A DNA stretch of 64,000 nt from REEP01 sp964517265 (GCA_964517265.1 CAZFBS010000003.1:62001-126000), one strand, 5' to 3'. Shown: positions 1-9,304, counted from the stretch's first letter. Notes: generated by a model not told the origin, from the letters alone. Program-made: numbers and translations.

Positions 1-2
1 TC

Positions 3-524
3 TGGCTGAGCGGGCTCGCGATGTTCGGGGGCTGGGTCGCGAACAACGAGACGAAAGTCTTTCTCGTCGTCGACAACCCCGATGCGCGTCAGAGTGCGGC
101 GCTTTATTTGGTCCGCCTCGGTATCGACCGCATCGCCGGCGCGTTGGCTGGCGGGTTCGAGGCATGGCGAGACGAGGGACTGCCGATCGAATCCGCGGGC
201 ACGATCACGCCGGCGCAACTTGCCGAAGAGACAGCATATCGTGTTCTCGATGTGCGGGAAGTCTCCGAATTTGAGACCGGTCACATATCCGGTGCCGTGA
301 ACGTCTATGTCGGCCACCTTGAACAACGCCTCGGTGAGCTGGATCTCGATCCGTCCGAACCTGTCGTCGTCACCTGCAGCGTCGGCCACCGTGCCAGCCT
401 CGGGGTCAGCATCTTGAAACGCCATGGCTATCGAAACGTGGCCAATCTGCTGGGCGGGATGACGGCTTGGCGTCAGCTTGAGTTGCCGATGACGAGCAAG
501 GAGGAGGAAGACAAGGCGGCTTGA
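3..524 (+). CDS. Rhodanese-domain protein, 5' end outside window
   Basis: The frame is open to the left edge, so the N-terminus is missing; the ATG at 21 is probably internal. The visible part holds the end of one rhodanese-like domain (up to the G-G-F-E-A-W segment) and one complete rhodanese domain (about residues 60-158). The second domain carries the active-site loop C-S-V-G-H-R, whose Cys would carry a persulfide. This layout resembles the C-terminal half of metallo-beta-lactamase/rhodanese fusions (persulfide dioxygenase-like), but the MBL half is not visible, so that identity is inference. The next gene is transcribed in the same direction. Confidence 0.75.
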   Translation, partial: WLSGLAMFGGWVANNETKVFLVVDNPDARQSAALYLVRLGIDRIAGALAGGFEAWRDEGLPIESAGTITPAQLAEETAYRVLDVREVSEFETGHISGAVNVYVGHLEQRLGELDLDPSEPVVVTCSVGHRASLGVSILKRHGYRNVANLLGGMTAWRQLELPMTSKEEEDKAA

Positions 525-700
525 GACAAGGCGCAAGCGAACGGACGCCCTTAAGCCCCTGTGAAGCAAACAAGATAACCCACAACCATCATCAAACCGT
601 CATCGTCAGCGGCTATGATTGCTGCGATGCGATTGCGGACCGAGCCTTGCGCCGCCCCGCGCGGCCGGATCCAAGCCGCCAACGGATGGCAGGTGATGAC

Positions 701-1288
701 ATGGCTGCGGAACTTGGATTGTTCTTCGCTTTGTGGCTGCGCAAGCCCCGGGAACTGGCGGCCGCGGTCCCGAGCGGCCCCATCCTCGCCGACGCACTTG
801 CGCGTCACGTCACGTTGGAGCGCCGCGGGCACATCCTTGAACTCGGGGCCGGAACCGGCAGTATCACCCGGGGTCTGCTGCGCGCGGGATGTTCCCCATC
901 ACGTTTGGTGGTGATCGAGCGGGAGCCTTCGCTGGCACAGTACCTGCGCGGCTGCCTTTCCGGCGTCACCGTGATCGAGGGCGACGCATGCCATCTTCGC
1001 CCGCTGCTGCTGGAGCGGGGCGTCTCCCGGCTTGCCTGTTGTGTCTCCAGCTTGCCGATCAAGTGGTTTGCGTTCGAGGACCAGCGCGCCATCGTCACGC
1101 AGGCGTTCAGCCTTTTGGGAGCCGAAGGCTGGCTGCTCCAGATCACCAACGCGCTGTCCTCTCCGTTACCCAGCCATCGTCTTGCGCTCGCCGCGGAGGA
1201 GGTTGAACGGGTATGGTTTAACTTCTTGCCGGCACAAATCTGGCGCTACCGGTCGACGGCCGGCAACGGTGACATGCTCGGGGCATGA
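701..1288 (+). CDS. SAM-dependent methyltransferase, PmtA (phospholipid N-methyltransferase)-like
   Basis: A Rossmann methyltransferase of about 195 aa. SAM motif I is clear (I-L-E-L-G-A-G-T-G-S), followed by an acidic strand end (V-I-E-R-E-P) and an S-S-L-P motif where PmtA/KsgA-type enzymes have the catalytic-loop motif. This set is typical of bacterial phospholipid N-methyltransferases, which convert phosphatidylethanolamine toward phosphatidylcholine; an rRNA or other small-molecule methyltransferase is not excluded. The frame stays open upstream to a TTG at 521 that overlaps the previous gene. I chose the ATG at 701 because a GGCAGG lies just upstream and the conserved region starts soon after; ATG 686 is an alternative. 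Confidence 0.65.
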   Translation: MAAELGLFFALWLRKPRELAAAVPSGPILADALARHVTLERRGHILELGAGTGSITRGLLRAGCSPSRLVVIEREPSLAQYLRGCLSGVTVIEGDACHLRPLLLERGVSRLACCVSSLPIKWFAFEDQRAIVTQAFSLLGAEGWLLQITNALSSPLPSHRLALAAEEVERVWFNFLPAQIWRYRSTAGNGDMLGA

Positions 1289-1318
1289 AGCCCGTTCACT
1301 CGGTCGTCGCAACCACCG

Positions 1319-1729
1319 TCAGCGGTCCAACTCGCGGATTTCCTTGTCGACCCGGTAGGCCTCCGAAGTCACATACGCCTCGATGCGGCGCAGGCGGTGT
1401 TCAAGTTCACGATAGCGATGGCGCAGCTGCGAGAAGGACTGGGCCGGGTCGACCCGAACCTCGGTCCAGAACTGCTCCTCTTCGGGTGTCCGGTAGAGAC
1501 GCTCGGGAGCCTTCGGCAACATCAGAGCGAGAATGACGTAACCGATGATGGTCGGCGGCGTGAACATCAAGAGGCCTGCGATCGCCAGGATGCGGACGAT
1601 CCACGGGTTGATTCCGAAGTAGCGGGCGATTCCCGCACAGACGCCGGCAACGAGCTTTTTCTTGCCGTCCCGATAAAGCCGGCCGGGGTTGGCCCCCTCG
1701 AGGTGGCTCTCTCCGCTCCTCAGCATCAT
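1319..1729 (-). CDS. pspC: Phage shock protein C (PspC-domain membrane protein)
   Basis: 136 aa. The N-terminal half has the PspC signature: a K-K-L-V-A-G-V-C-A-G-I-A-R-Y-F-G stretch, then a W-I-V-R-I segment and a hydrophobic membrane span (about residues 46-70). The C-terminal part is charged and likely coiled-coil. In the Psp response PspB and PspC sit in the inner membrane, sense envelope stress and bind PspA. The start overlaps the end of pspB by 4 bases (ATGA), indicating translational coupling. Last gene of the pspABC operon; no pspD is seen. Confidence 0.92.
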   Translation of the reverse strand: MMLRSGESHLEGANPGRLYRDGKKKLVAGVCAGIARYFGINPWIVRILAIAGLLMFTPPTIIGYVILALMLPKAPERLYRTPEEEQFWTEVRVDPAQSFSQLRHRYRELEHRLRRIEAYVTSEAYRVDKEIRELDR

Positions 1730-1953
1730 ATCTGTTTCCTCCAGTCCGGAGAATCCGCATCAAGGATGCGCTCGAGGGTATTGATTCGGCTTTCCATCCG
1801 CGGGGCAAGCTCCCATAGCTCGGCAAGCATCCGCTCGTCCTCGGCGGAAAGCACCTTTGCCGTCCGCCAGCGTGTCACATAGTGGGCAATGATCCAGATC
1901 GGCGCGACGAGGACCAGAAAAACGATGAACAACCCGACCATGCCGTCAGGCAT
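1726..1953 (-). CDS. pspB: Phage shock protein B
   Basis: 75 aa, the usual PspB length. An N-terminal membrane span (about residues 5-25) is followed by a cytoplasmic helix with the typical L-W-E-L-A-x-R-M-E-x-R-I-x-T-L-E-R-I-L-D leucine-zipper-like pattern. It acts with PspC as membrane sensor of the Psp response. It lies 28 bases after pspA and overlaps pspC, so the three are one operon under the sigma-54 promoter at 2774-2788. Confidence 0.92.
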   Translation of the reverse strand: MPDGMVGLFIVFLVLVAPIWIIAHYVTRWRTAKVLSAEDERMLAELWELAPRMESRINTLERILDADSPDWRKQI

Positions 1954-1981
1954 CCGCCAACTCCTCTTTCACCACAGCACG

Positions 1982-2665
1982 TCAGGACGGATCTGCCGGT
2001 TTGGTGTGGCCCGCGATGCGCGCCTTCAACGCTTCTAGTTCGACATCGATCGCCGTTTGCGCCTCCAGATTGGCAATCTCTTCCGCCAGCGTCCTGCGCT
2101 TTCCAAGATCGAATGCTTCCACTTCTCCCTCCGCCCGATCGAGGCGGCGCTCCAGACTTTCGAACCGGGCGAACGCATCCTCGACGCGGGGATCGTATGT
2201 CTGCTTGCGAACCTTGAGCCTGTTACTGGCCGTCTGCTCGCGGCTCGCCATTGCCTGTTGTTTGGCCTTTGCTTCACGAAGCTTTGCTTCCAGCTTGGCA
2301 ATATCGCCGTCGCCGCGGTGCAGGGCATCGTCGAGGGCCTCGAACTCCTCCTGCATCGTCTTCGCCGCTTCGTTCAGTTTGGCCTTCTCGATGAGGGCCG
2401 CACGGGAAAGATCTTCCCGTCCCTTGCGCAGGGCAAGTTCCGCCTTGCGCTCCCATTCCGCCTGTGCGTCCTGGACCCGCCGCAGCCGGCGCTCAATCTC
2501 CTTGCGCTCGGCGATGGTGCGGGCGGTGGAGGAGCGGACCTCCACCAGGGTCTCCTCCATTTCCTGGACGATCAGTCGGATGATTTTCTGGGGATCCTCC
2601 GCCCGGTCGAGAATGGCATTGACGTTCGAGTTGATAATGTCGGTGAGCCGAGAAAACACGCCCAT
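1982..2665 (-). CDS. pspA: Phage shock protein A (PspA/IM30, ESCRT-III family)
   Basis: 227 aa. It starts M-G-V-F-S-R-L-T-D-I-I-N-S-N, the classical amphipathic N-terminus of PspA, and continues as a long charged coiled coil (residues 25-220) with the D-P-x-K-x-I-R-L-I-V-Q-E-M motif. PspA binds and stabilises stressed inner membrane and, when free, inhibits PspF. The frame extends upstream, but the conserved start at 2665 is unambiguous. First gene of pspABC, divergent from pspF. Confidence 0.95.
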   Translation of the reverse strand: MGVFSRLTDIINSNVNAILDRAEDPQKIIRLIVQEMEETLVEVRSSTARTIAERKEIERRLRRVQDAQAEWERKAELALRKGREDLSRAALIEKAKLNEAAKTMQEEFEALDDALHRGDGDIAKLEAKLREAKAKQQAMASREQTASNRLKVRKQTYDPRVEDAFARFESLERRLDRAEGEVEAFDLGKRRTLAEEIANLEAQTAIDVELEALKARIAGHTKPADPS

Positions 2666-2773
2666 GCTGTTCTGTCCTTTCCTTTCTCGGTTGGGCCCCT
2701 GCCGGTCACGTGCCGCCGATGCTCCCGTCTGCACGCTCCGGGCCTCAAGGTCGCCCGCCTTCGGGAACGAAAA

Positions 2774-2788
2774 GCAATGCTCGTGCCA
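2774..2788 (-). promoter_or_regulatory. Sigma-54 (-24/-12) promoter of pspABC
   Basis: Read on the minus strand the sequence is TGGCACGAGCATTGC, a full match to the RpoN consensus TGGCACG-N4-TTGC with the required GG-N10-GC spacing. It lies about 110 bases upstream of the pspA ATG, between pspA and the divergent activator gene pspF. PspF binding sites would be expected in 2790-2923. Confidence 0.88.
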
Positions 2789-2923
2789 GCTTGCGGCCCG
2801 CCCCGCAACACCTTGAAATTCCGATCTTGAGCCGTATGCTGCAGTGACAGAAACTGCTCTCGCTTTGCTTTATTGACCAACTGTTAGTGAATTTGGCCAA
2901 CAGGGCCGGTTGCAAGGAAGGCA

Positions 2924-3934
2924 ATGGTTCGCTCTGCTGTCGATCTTCCCCCGCTGATCGGACACGCTCCGCCGTTTCTGGAGGTTATCGAGCAGGTCTC
3001 GCGGCTTGCCTGCCTCGACCGCCCGGTGCTGATCATCGGGGAGCGAGGGACCGGAAAGGAGTTGCTGGCGTCACGTCTGCATTTTCTTTCTCCGCGCTGG
3101 AACCGGCCGATGGTCACGGTGAACTGTGCCGCCCTTCCGGAAAGCCTGCTTGAAACGGAACTGTTCGGCCATGAAGCAGGGGCATTCACCGGCGCCGTCC
3201 GTCGCCGTGCCGGACGATTTGAGCGGGCCGACGGAGGAACCCTATTCCTTGATGAAATCGCCAATTCCGCGATGGCGGTCCAGGAGAAGATTCTCCGGGC
3301 GGTCGAATACGGCACCTTCGAGCGTGTCGGCAGCAGCGATTCTCAAGCGTGCGATGTCCGTGTTATCGCCGCGACCAACGTTGATCTTCCGTCAGAGGCG
3401 GCCGCCGGACGCTTTCGCCATGATCTTCTCGATCGTCTGGCGTTTGACGTCATCACGGTGCCGCCGTTGCGGGCGCGTCAAGAGGACATCCCCTTGATCG
3501 CGGATCACTTCGTCCGCGCGATGGCAGCGGAATTGGCGTGGGAGGCGGTCCCGTCATTCACCGCGGAAGCGCTCTGTCAGCTGGTCGCTTATGGGTGGCC
3601 GGGCAATGTCCGGGAACTACGTAACGTGGTGGAGCGGGCGGTGTACGAGTGCCAAGCCCCCGGTTGCCGGATCGACCGGATCGTGTTCGACCCTTTCGCC
3701 TCGCCCTACCGGCCGGGGCCGGCGCAGGACCGGGTGCCTTCGCAGCCGCCGGAGCCGGAAAAAGGGTTTGCGCCGGTCGATCTCGAAGCTGTGGTTGCGG
3801 ACTTTGAGGCGGATCTTCTGCGCCAAGCGCTTGCAGCTGGTCGGTATAACCAGCGTGCGGCAGCCCGCAGCCTCGGACTAACCTACCATCAGTACCGAAG
3901 CCGATTGAAAAAGCATGGGATTGGCTCGCAGTAA
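2924..3934 (+). CDS. pspF: PspF, sigma-54 enhancer-binding activator of the psp operon
   Basis: 336 aa, with no N-terminal sensory domain, as in E. coli PspF. The AAA+ domain has Walker A (G-E-R-G-T-G-K-E, residues 39-46), the sigma-54 contact loop G-A-F-T-G-A (86-91), Walker B (G-G-T-L-F-L-D-E) and the W-P-G-N-V-R-E-L motif. The C-terminal Fis-type helix-turn-helix is at about 305-332. It activates the divergent pspA promoter and is held inactive by PspA. SD AAGGAAGG precedes the ATG. Confidence 0.93.
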   Translation: MVRSAVDLPPLIGHAPPFLEVIEQVSRLACLDRPVLIIGERGTGKELLASRLHFLSPRWNRPMVTVNCAALPESLLETELFGHEAGAFTGAVRRRAGRFERADGGTLFLDEIANSAMAVQEKILRAVEYGTFERVGSSDSQACDVRVIAATNVDLPSEAAAGRFRHDLLDRLAFDVITVPPLRARQEDIPLIADHFVRAMAAELAWEAVPSFTAEALCQLVAYGWPGNVRELRNVVERAVYECQAPGCRIDRIVFDPFASPYRPGPAQDRVPSQPPEPEKGFAPVDLEAVVADFEADLLRQALAAGRYNQRAAARSLGLTYHQYRSRLKKHGIGSQ

Positions 3935-4033
3935 CCGCTTCTCAATTGAGGTCAATTGTGGTGCGGCCGGCCGCTATGTCATTGCCGAAGTTAGCCAAAC
4001 CTGAAATAAGAAGGCCACGAAAGGATTACGAGC

Positions 4034-4918
4034 ATGGTCGCACCGGGTACCCCGCCGGTGTTCGGTATCATCGGCGGCAGTGGCATTTATGAGATCGGCG
4101 GCCTTGAGGACGCGGAGTGGGTGCCGCTCGCGTCTCCCTTCGGCGCACCGTCCGACGCGTTCCTGGTCGGCCACCTTGGCGGCCTCAAGATGGTGTTTTT
4201 GCCGCGGCATGGACGCGGTCATCGGATCCCGCCCAGCGAGCTAAACAATCGGGCGAATATCGACGCGATGAAGCGGTTGGGAGTGACCGACCTGATTTCT
4301 CTCAGCGCCTGCGGCTCGCTCAAGGAAGAACTCGATCCCGGGACCTTCGTCATCGTCGATCAGTTCATCGATCGGACTTTTTCCCGGGTCAAAAGCTTTT
4401 TCGGCACCGGCCTCGTCGCTCATGTGGCAATGGGACATCCGGTGTGTGGGCGACTTGGGGATACTCTGGAAGCAGCCGCGGTCGAGCTCGGGATCAAGAC
4501 GGTCCGCGGCGGCACGTATCTGGTGATGGAAGGCCCGCAGTTCTCGACACTGGCGGAATCGCGCCTGTATCGGTCGTGGGGCTGTGATGTCATCGGAATG
4601 ACCAACATGCCGGAGGCCAAGCTCGCCCGGGAAGCGGAGATATGTTACGCCACCGTCGCCATGGTTACCGACTATGACTGCTGGCACCCCGATCATGATC
4701 ACGTGACAGTGGAGGCGATCATCCGCGTTCTTGTGCAGAATGCCGAAAAGGGACGGGCGCTGGTGGGCAAAGTCGCACCGAGGCTTGCCGAGCGTGCCGC
4801 ATCGTGCCCGCAGGGTTGTCATACCGCACTCGGTGCCGCCCTGATCACGGCTCCCGAAGCGCGGGATCCGGAACTGGTGGCGCGTTTGGATGCCGTCGCC
4901 GGCCGAGTCTTGAGATGA
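4034..4918 (+). CDS. mtnP: S-methyl-5'-thioadenosine phosphorylase
   Basis: 294 aa, PNP/MTAP family. Visible motifs: I-I-G-G-S-G-I-Y (phosphate loop), [26 protein letters not shown] and D-Y-D-C-W, all typical of MTAP. It cleaves methylthioadenosine to adenine and 5-methylthioribose-1-phosphate, the substrate of MtnA, encoded 43 bases downstream; together they open the methionine salvage route. A perfect 10-bp palindrome (CTCAATTGAG, 3941-3950) lies upstream, significance unknown. Confidence 0.95.
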   Translation: MVAPGTPPVFGIIGGSGIYEIGGLEDAEWVPLASPFGAPSDAFLVGHLGGLKMVFLPRHGRGHRIPPSELNNRANIDAMKRLGVTDLISLSACGSLKEELDPGTFVIVDQFIDRTFSRVKSFFGTGLVAHVAMGHPVCGRLGDTLEAAAVELGIKTVRGGTYLVMEGPQFSTLAESRLYRSWGCDVIGMTNMPEAKLAREAEICYATVAMVTDYDCWHPDHDHVTVEAIIRVLVQNAEKGRALVGKVAPRLAERAASCPQGCHTALGAALITAPEARDPELVARLDAVAGRVLR

Positions 4919-4961
4919 ATGCTCTTCTTGGCGAGAGGTCGCATCTCGAGATGAGGGCGTC

Positions 4962-6056
4962 ATGAAGGTGCGCGGGCGTCACTATCGCAGCATCTGGCTG
5001 GCCGAGGACGGCTGGGCGGTTGAGATCATCGACCAGACCCGCCTTCCTCATGAGTTTTCGGTTGCACGATTGGAGACCGTTACCGACGCGGCGCGCGCGA
5101 TCGCGACGATGATGGTTCGCGGCGCGCCCTTGATCGGCGCCACCGCGGCGTATGGCTTGTGCCTTGCGGCACGGCATGATGCTTCCGACAGCGGTTTGCA
5201 ATCAGCCTATCGGACGCTGCTCGCCACCCGGCCGACAGCCGTCAACCTTCGGTGGGCCCTCGACGAGATGATGGCGGTGATCGGCCAGCTTCCGCAGGAC
5301 CGGCGCGTTGCGGCTGCCTACCGGCGATCGGCCGAGATCTGTGATCAAGACGTGGCCATCAATGCGGCCATTGGCGAGCATGGACTCGCCGTTTTAACCG
5401 AGATCTGGGAGAAAAAGGGGCGGCGCGAGCGGCTCAATATCCTGACCCATTGCAACGCCGGCTGGCTGGCGACGGTCGATTGGGGAACGGCGCTTGCCCC
5501 GATCTACAAAGCACACGATGCGGGACTCCCTGTCCATGTGTGGGCCGACGAAACCCGCCCGCGCAACCAGGGAGCGTCGCTGACGGCTTGGGAGCTCGGA
5601 CAACATGGGGTGCCACATACGGTCATCGTCGACAATGCGGGCGGTCATCTGATGCAGAGGGGTCTTGTCGATCTCTGCATTACCGGCACCGACCGGACCA
5701 CCCGTAGCGGTGATGTCTGCAACAAGATCGGCACTTACCTCAAGGCGCTTGCCGCGGCGGACACCGGGGTTCCTTTTTACGTTGCACTCCCGGGGCCGAC
5801 AATCGATTGGGCCCTGGACGACGGCCTTGCCGGCGTGCCGATCGAGCAACGTGATCCAAAGGAAGTCACCCATGTTCTCGGCCGGGCGGAAAACGGCGAA
5901 GTCGTTTCGGTGGAAATTACACCCGAGGGAACTTCTGCTGCCAACTATGCGTTTGACGTCACACCGGCGCGATTGATCACGGCGCTGATCACCGAGCGGG
6001 GCGTGTGTCCGGCATCCGAAACTGAGCTTAGAAAATTATACTCAAAACGGGTATAA
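4962..6056 (+). CDS. mtnA: Methylthioribose-1-phosphate isomerase
   Basis: 364 aa, eIF2B-like family. Motifs: M-V-R-G-A-P near residue 50, the catalytic Cys in H-C-N-A-G (about 165), and the catalytic Asp in G-T-D-R-T-T (about 245), followed by N-K-I-G-T-Y. It isomerises 5-methylthioribose-1-phosphate to the ribulose form. It follows mtnP in one operon. Later salvage genes (mtnB, mtnC, mtnD, mtnK) are not in the window. Confidence 0.95.
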   Translation: MKVRGRHYRSIWLAEDGWAVEIIDQTRLPHEFSVARLETVTDAARAIATMMVRGAPLIGATAAYGLCLAARHDASDSGLQSAYRTLLATRPTAVNLRWALDEMMAVIGQLPQDRRVAAAYRRSAEICDQDVAINAAIGEHGLAVLTEIWEKKGRRERLNILTHCNAGWLATVDWGTALAPIYKAHDAGLPVHVWADETRPRNQGASLTAWELGQHGVPHTVIVDNAGGHLMQRGLVDLCITGTDRTTRSGDVCNKIGTYLKALAAADTGVPFYVALPGPTIDWALDDGLAGVPIEQRDPKEVTHVLGRAENGEVVSVEITPEGTSAANYAFDVTPARLITALITERGVCPASETELRKLYSKRV

Positions 6057-6100
6057 AAAATTCTGAATAAACCTATTGTAGTTCATTCGGAGGAATCACG

Positions 6101-6655
6101 ATGGCGCGACGGGTCCACGCAACGAGCATCGCTGCTCTGATCGCTGGCTTGTTTATCCCCGCCGCCGTTGCTGCCGACGCGAGTGGAACCAGCGATTTTG
6201 CGAGGTGGGGTGGCTTCTCCGTGCGTGGCGCCGCGCCGCACTATATTGATGTCGGTGCTGGTGTGTTCGACTTCCGCGCCGCGTTTGACGAGAGCGAGCG
6301 CTCAGCCGCCGGGCGTCTGGAGGTGCGTGGCGGAACCAAGCTGTGGTTCGTGGGCCCCGCCGTCGGCCTGATGGCGAATACCGATGGGGGGATATTCGGT
6401 TATGGAGGGATCTACGCGGACTTCGCTTTCGGCCGATTCGTGATCACGCCGCTGACTGCGATTGGCGGCTACCGGCAGGGCGATAGCAGCGAGTTGGGCG
6501 GGGTTTTCCAGTTCCGACAGTCCTTGACTGTCAGCTACGAATTCGAGAACCGCCACCGTCTCGGCGTTGCCATTGCTCATATCTCCAACGCCAATATCTA
6601 CGATAGCAATCCCGGAGAAGAGGAACTGTACGTCACTTACGCCATTCCGTTCTGA
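6101..6655 (+). CDS. Outer-membrane lipid A 3-O-deacylase, PagL family
   Basis: 184 aa with a signal peptide (cleavage near A-V-A-A-D, residue 24) and an alternating beta-barrel-like pattern ending in Phe (A-I-P-F), as expected of an outer-membrane barrel. Near the end H-I-S-N is followed by a second segment N-P-G-E-E, matching the PagL catalytic arrangement in which His and Ser lie two residues apart and a Glu follows. PagL removes the 3-O acyl chain of lipid A. Strong SD (CGGAGGAA). It lies 45 bases after mtnA without a functional link. Confidence 0.75.
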   Translation: MARRVHATSIAALIAGLFIPAAVAADASGTSDFARWGGFSVRGAAPHYIDVGAGVFDFRAAFDESERSAAGRLEVRGGTKLWFVGPAVGLMANTDGGIFGYGGIYADFAFGRFVITPLTAIGGYRQGDSSELGGVFQFRQSLTVSYEFENRHRLGVAIAHISNANIYDSNPGEEELYVTYAIPF

Positions 6656-6729
6656 GAGGTGTTACTCGCGTTGGGAGCGTGGGGGATGATCTCCACCATC
6701 TCCCACCTCCTCGTCCCGCACGGGCCAGC

Positions 6730-6942
6730 TTAATCTTTAGCGTGGCTTTTGCCTTCTTCCTCTGCCTTTTTCAGCTCTTCCGCCTCAGATCCTTCTACGG
6801 CGGCCTTGGCTTCCTGGGCGCCTTCTTCGACTTTGCCCTCTGCGACGAATTGCTGCTGCTCCTTGTTGTAAACGCGAGCGGCTTCCTTGTTGCCTTCTCC
6901 CTGATTGCCGCCCAATGCGGGGTTCTTGTCCTCTGTCGCCAT
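6730..6942 (-). CDS. Small hydrophilic protein of unknown function
   Basis: 70 aa, almost all charged or small residues, beginning M-A-T-E-D-K-N-P-A-L-G-G-N-Q-G-E-G-N and rich in Glu, Ala and Lys; no membrane span and no Cys. The N-P-A-L-G-G-N-Q-G-E-G-N-x-E-A-A start looks like a widespread class of short alphaproteobacterial hypothetical proteins, possibly stress-related; the role is unknown. The start was chosen because AGGAGG lies 5 bases upstream of this ATG; the longer upstream frame has no support. Confidence 0.65.
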   Translation of the reverse strand: MATEDKNPALGGNQGEGNKEAARVYNKEQQQFVAEGKVEEGAQEAKAAVEGSEAEELKKAEEEGKSHAKD

Positions 6943-7176
6943 GCTTGCCTCCTGAGATGACGGCTCTGCGCGAGTCGTACGATTCTGATACTCAGCTCTC
7001 ACTATCGCGATCCGGGTGCCGGTGGACATTAACGCAGGTAAAGACATCAACGCGGGTAAAAACGAATGCGCGATCGCGCAGCAGAACAGGATACGGCAGC
7101 CTGGATCAGGTCTTGGGGAGCCGGTATCGTAGCGGATTGCCGTCGGTCACGGCTGCTATCGCGAAGGAGGGCTGTG

Positions 7177-7629
7177 ATGACTGTTTACCGCGAGAGCCGA
7201 ACCGTGTCGGCGCCGGCAGACCTGTTGTTTGACCTGGTCGCGGATGTCGAGCGGTATCCGGAGTTTCTACCCATGTGGAAGCGCGCCCGGATCCAGCACT
7301 GGGACGGCCCTTCCACCTATTTTACCGAGCAGGAGGTAGGTTTTGGTCCGATCCGCGAGCGCTTTACCACCAAGACGGTGCTTGCGCGGCCGGCGTCGAT
7401 CGCCGTCATCTCCTCCGACCGGCTGTTCCGCGAGTTCTTCATTCACTGGAATTTTGCCGACGCCGGAGACAACTGCCAGATCGGCATCCAGCTGAAGTGG
7501 CAGGCACGCTCGTTTCTCCTGCAGAAAGGGATCGACCTCGTTCTGCCGAAGACGGCGGAGATGATGGTGGATGCGTTCGAGCGGCGTGCGCGGGCCGTGA
7601 TTCTGCGCAACAATCGATTTGCAAAATAG
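7177..7629 (+). CDS. Coq10/RatA-family START-like protein
   Basis: 150 aa, SRPBCC/polyketide-cyclase fold. The N-terminus has the Coq10 signature (S-A-P-A-D-L-L-F-D-L-V-A-D-V-E-R-Y-P-E-F-L-P-M-W) and the C-terminus ends in a long helix (M-M-V-D-A-F-E-R-R-A). Coq10 proteins bind ubiquinone and support its delivery in respiration; the bacterial relative RatA was described as a ribosome-association toxin, so the name is uncertain. SD GAAGGAGG precedes the ATG at 7177. The usual alphaproteobacterial neighbour lipA is absent. Confidence 0.85.
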   Translation: MTVYRESRTVSAPADLLFDLVADVERYPEFLPMWKRARIQHWDGPSTYFTEQEVGFGPIRERFTTKTVLARPASIAVISSDRLFREFFIHWNFADAGDNCQIGIQLKWQARSFLLQKGIDLVLPKTAEMMVDAFERRARAVILRNNRFAK

Positions 7630-7897
7630 CCATCCTCGCCCTCTGCGGTTCCAAGGCAGGTTCAAAGGAAGAACCGGTTTTCGAGGAGGGGATCGCTGCC
7701 CCGGCACGCTTTCTGGCACAGGCGAGCCGCGGGTCTTATCTCTAGGAGGCACCTTGCACATGAGCGTGGTTGCCGCCTGATCGGGATCTCAGCCGAGCGA
7801 GTGCAAGGCGTCTGATCTGCATCATCGCGCTCCGCCTATTCCGTCCGGGGTGAGGCGATAGATCAATGTCGTTAGTAGGTTCGTAGGATTTGTTGAG

Positions 7898-9304
7898 ATG
7901 GAATTTGATGCCCTCCTGTTGTCGCGGATTCAGTTCGCTTTCGTGGTCTCCTTCCACATCCTGTTCCCCGCGTTCACGATCGGGCTGGCTTCCTACATTA
8001 TGGTTCTCGAAGGCCTGTGGCTGAAAACCGGTAATGAGAAATACTTCACGATCTCAAAGTTTTGGACGAAAATCTTCGCGGTTTCGTTCGGAATGGGCGT
8101 CGTTTCCGGCATCGTCATGTCGTACCAGTTCGGAACCAACTGGAGCCGGTTCGCGGATCGGACCGCCAATGTGCTCGGGCCTCTCATGGGCTACGAGGTG
8201 CTCACGGCGTTTTTTCTGGAGGCAACCTTCCTCGGAATTCTCCTGTTCGGGCGCAACCGGGTGCCGCGGCCTGTTCATTTCTTCGCGGCAGTGATGGTGG
8301 CGCTGGGGACCTTGTTTTCAGCGTTCTGGATTCTGTCCGCGAACAGCTGGATGCATACTCCGGCCGGCTACGAAATCATCGACGGGACAATTCATGTCAC
8401 CAGCTGGACCGAGGCGATCTTCAATCCTTCATTTCCGTATCGGTTCACTCACATGGTGGTTGCCTGCTACCTGACCACCGCATTCGTCGTCATCGGCGTT
8501 GGCGCCTACTACGTGCTCAAGCGCCGCTTCGTGCCGGAGGCCAAGACGATGATGTGGATGGGGATCGGCCTGATCGCGCTGCTTGCGCCGACGCAGATCC
8601 TGCTGGGCGACCTGCATGGCCTGAACACCTTTGCTCATCAGCCGGCGAAGGTAACGGCGATGGAAGGCCATTGGGAAGCGCAGGAGGGGGCGCCGCTGAT
8701 CCTGTTCGCGATTCCGGATATGGAGGCGGAGAGGAACCACTGGGAGGTCAAGATTCCGTACCTCGGCAGTCTGATTCTCACCCATCAGTGGACCGGGCCG
8801 GTGCCGGGTCTCAAGGATTTCGCAGTGGAGGACCGGCCTTACGTGCCGCTGGTGTTTGCTTCGTTCCGGGTGATGGTCGGGATCGGGCTGCTGATGCTGT
8901 TCGTCGCGCTGTGCGGAGTCGTGCTGCGTGTCCGTGGCACCCTTTACGAGCGGAAATGGTTTTTGCGCCTATGTGTGGCCTGTATCCCGATCGGCTTCAT
9001 TGCCGTCCTCGCCGGCTGGATCACGACCGAGGTTGGCCGGCAGCCGTGGATTGTCTATGAGTTGATGCGTACCGCCGAGGGAATTTCACCGGCGGTGACC
9101 GCAGGCAGCGTGATGACCTCCCTGATCACGTTCTTTATCGCCTATGCCATCATCTTCTCGGCCGGTACGTATTACATCCTGGTGCTGGTGCGGCGGGGGC
9201 CGACCCCTGACGTTCCGCAGGAAGCCGGCAGACCTTTGCGGACACCGCAGCGCCCGCTCTCGGCGGCGGATCGGCGGGTTCCTTCGGGGAGTGCAGGCGA
9301 ATGA
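7898..9304 (+). CDS. cydA: Cytochrome bd-type quinol oxidase subunit I (CIO type)
   Basis: 468 aa, about nine membrane spans. Motifs: S-R-I-Q-F-A-F and F-H-I-L-F-P-A-F-T-I-G with a haem-ligand His near the N-terminus, the A-N-S-W-M-H-T-P-x-G-Y motif, and G-R-Q-P-W-I-V-Y-E-L-M-R-T near the end. The Q-loop is short compared with E. coli CydA (522 aa), which points to the cyanide-insensitive (Cio) subclass. It reduces O2 with electrons from quinol without pumping protons. It overlaps cydB by 4 bases. Confidence 0.93.
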   Translation: MEFDALLLSRIQFAFVVSFHILFPAFTIGLASYIMVLEGLWLKTGNEKYFTISKFWTKIFAVSFGMGVVSGIVMSYQFGTNWSRFADRTANVLGPLMGYEVLTAFFLEATFLGILLFGRNRVPRPVHFFAAVMVALGTLFSAFWILSANSWMHTPAGYEIIDGTIHVTSWTEAIFNPSFPYRFTHMVVACYLTTAFVVIGVGAYYVLKRRFVPEAKTMMWMGIGLIALLAPTQILLGDLHGLNTFAHQPAKVTAMEGHWEAQEGAPLILFAIPDMEAERNHWEVKIPYLGSLILTHQWTGPVPGLKDFAVEDRPYVPLVFASFRVMVGIGLLMLFVALCGVVLRVRGTLYERKWFLRLCVACIPIGFIAVLAGWITTEVGRQPWIVYELMRTAEGISPAVTAGSVMTSLITFFIAYAIIFSAGTYYILVLVRRGPTPDVPQEAGRPLRTPQRPLSAADRRVPSGSAGE

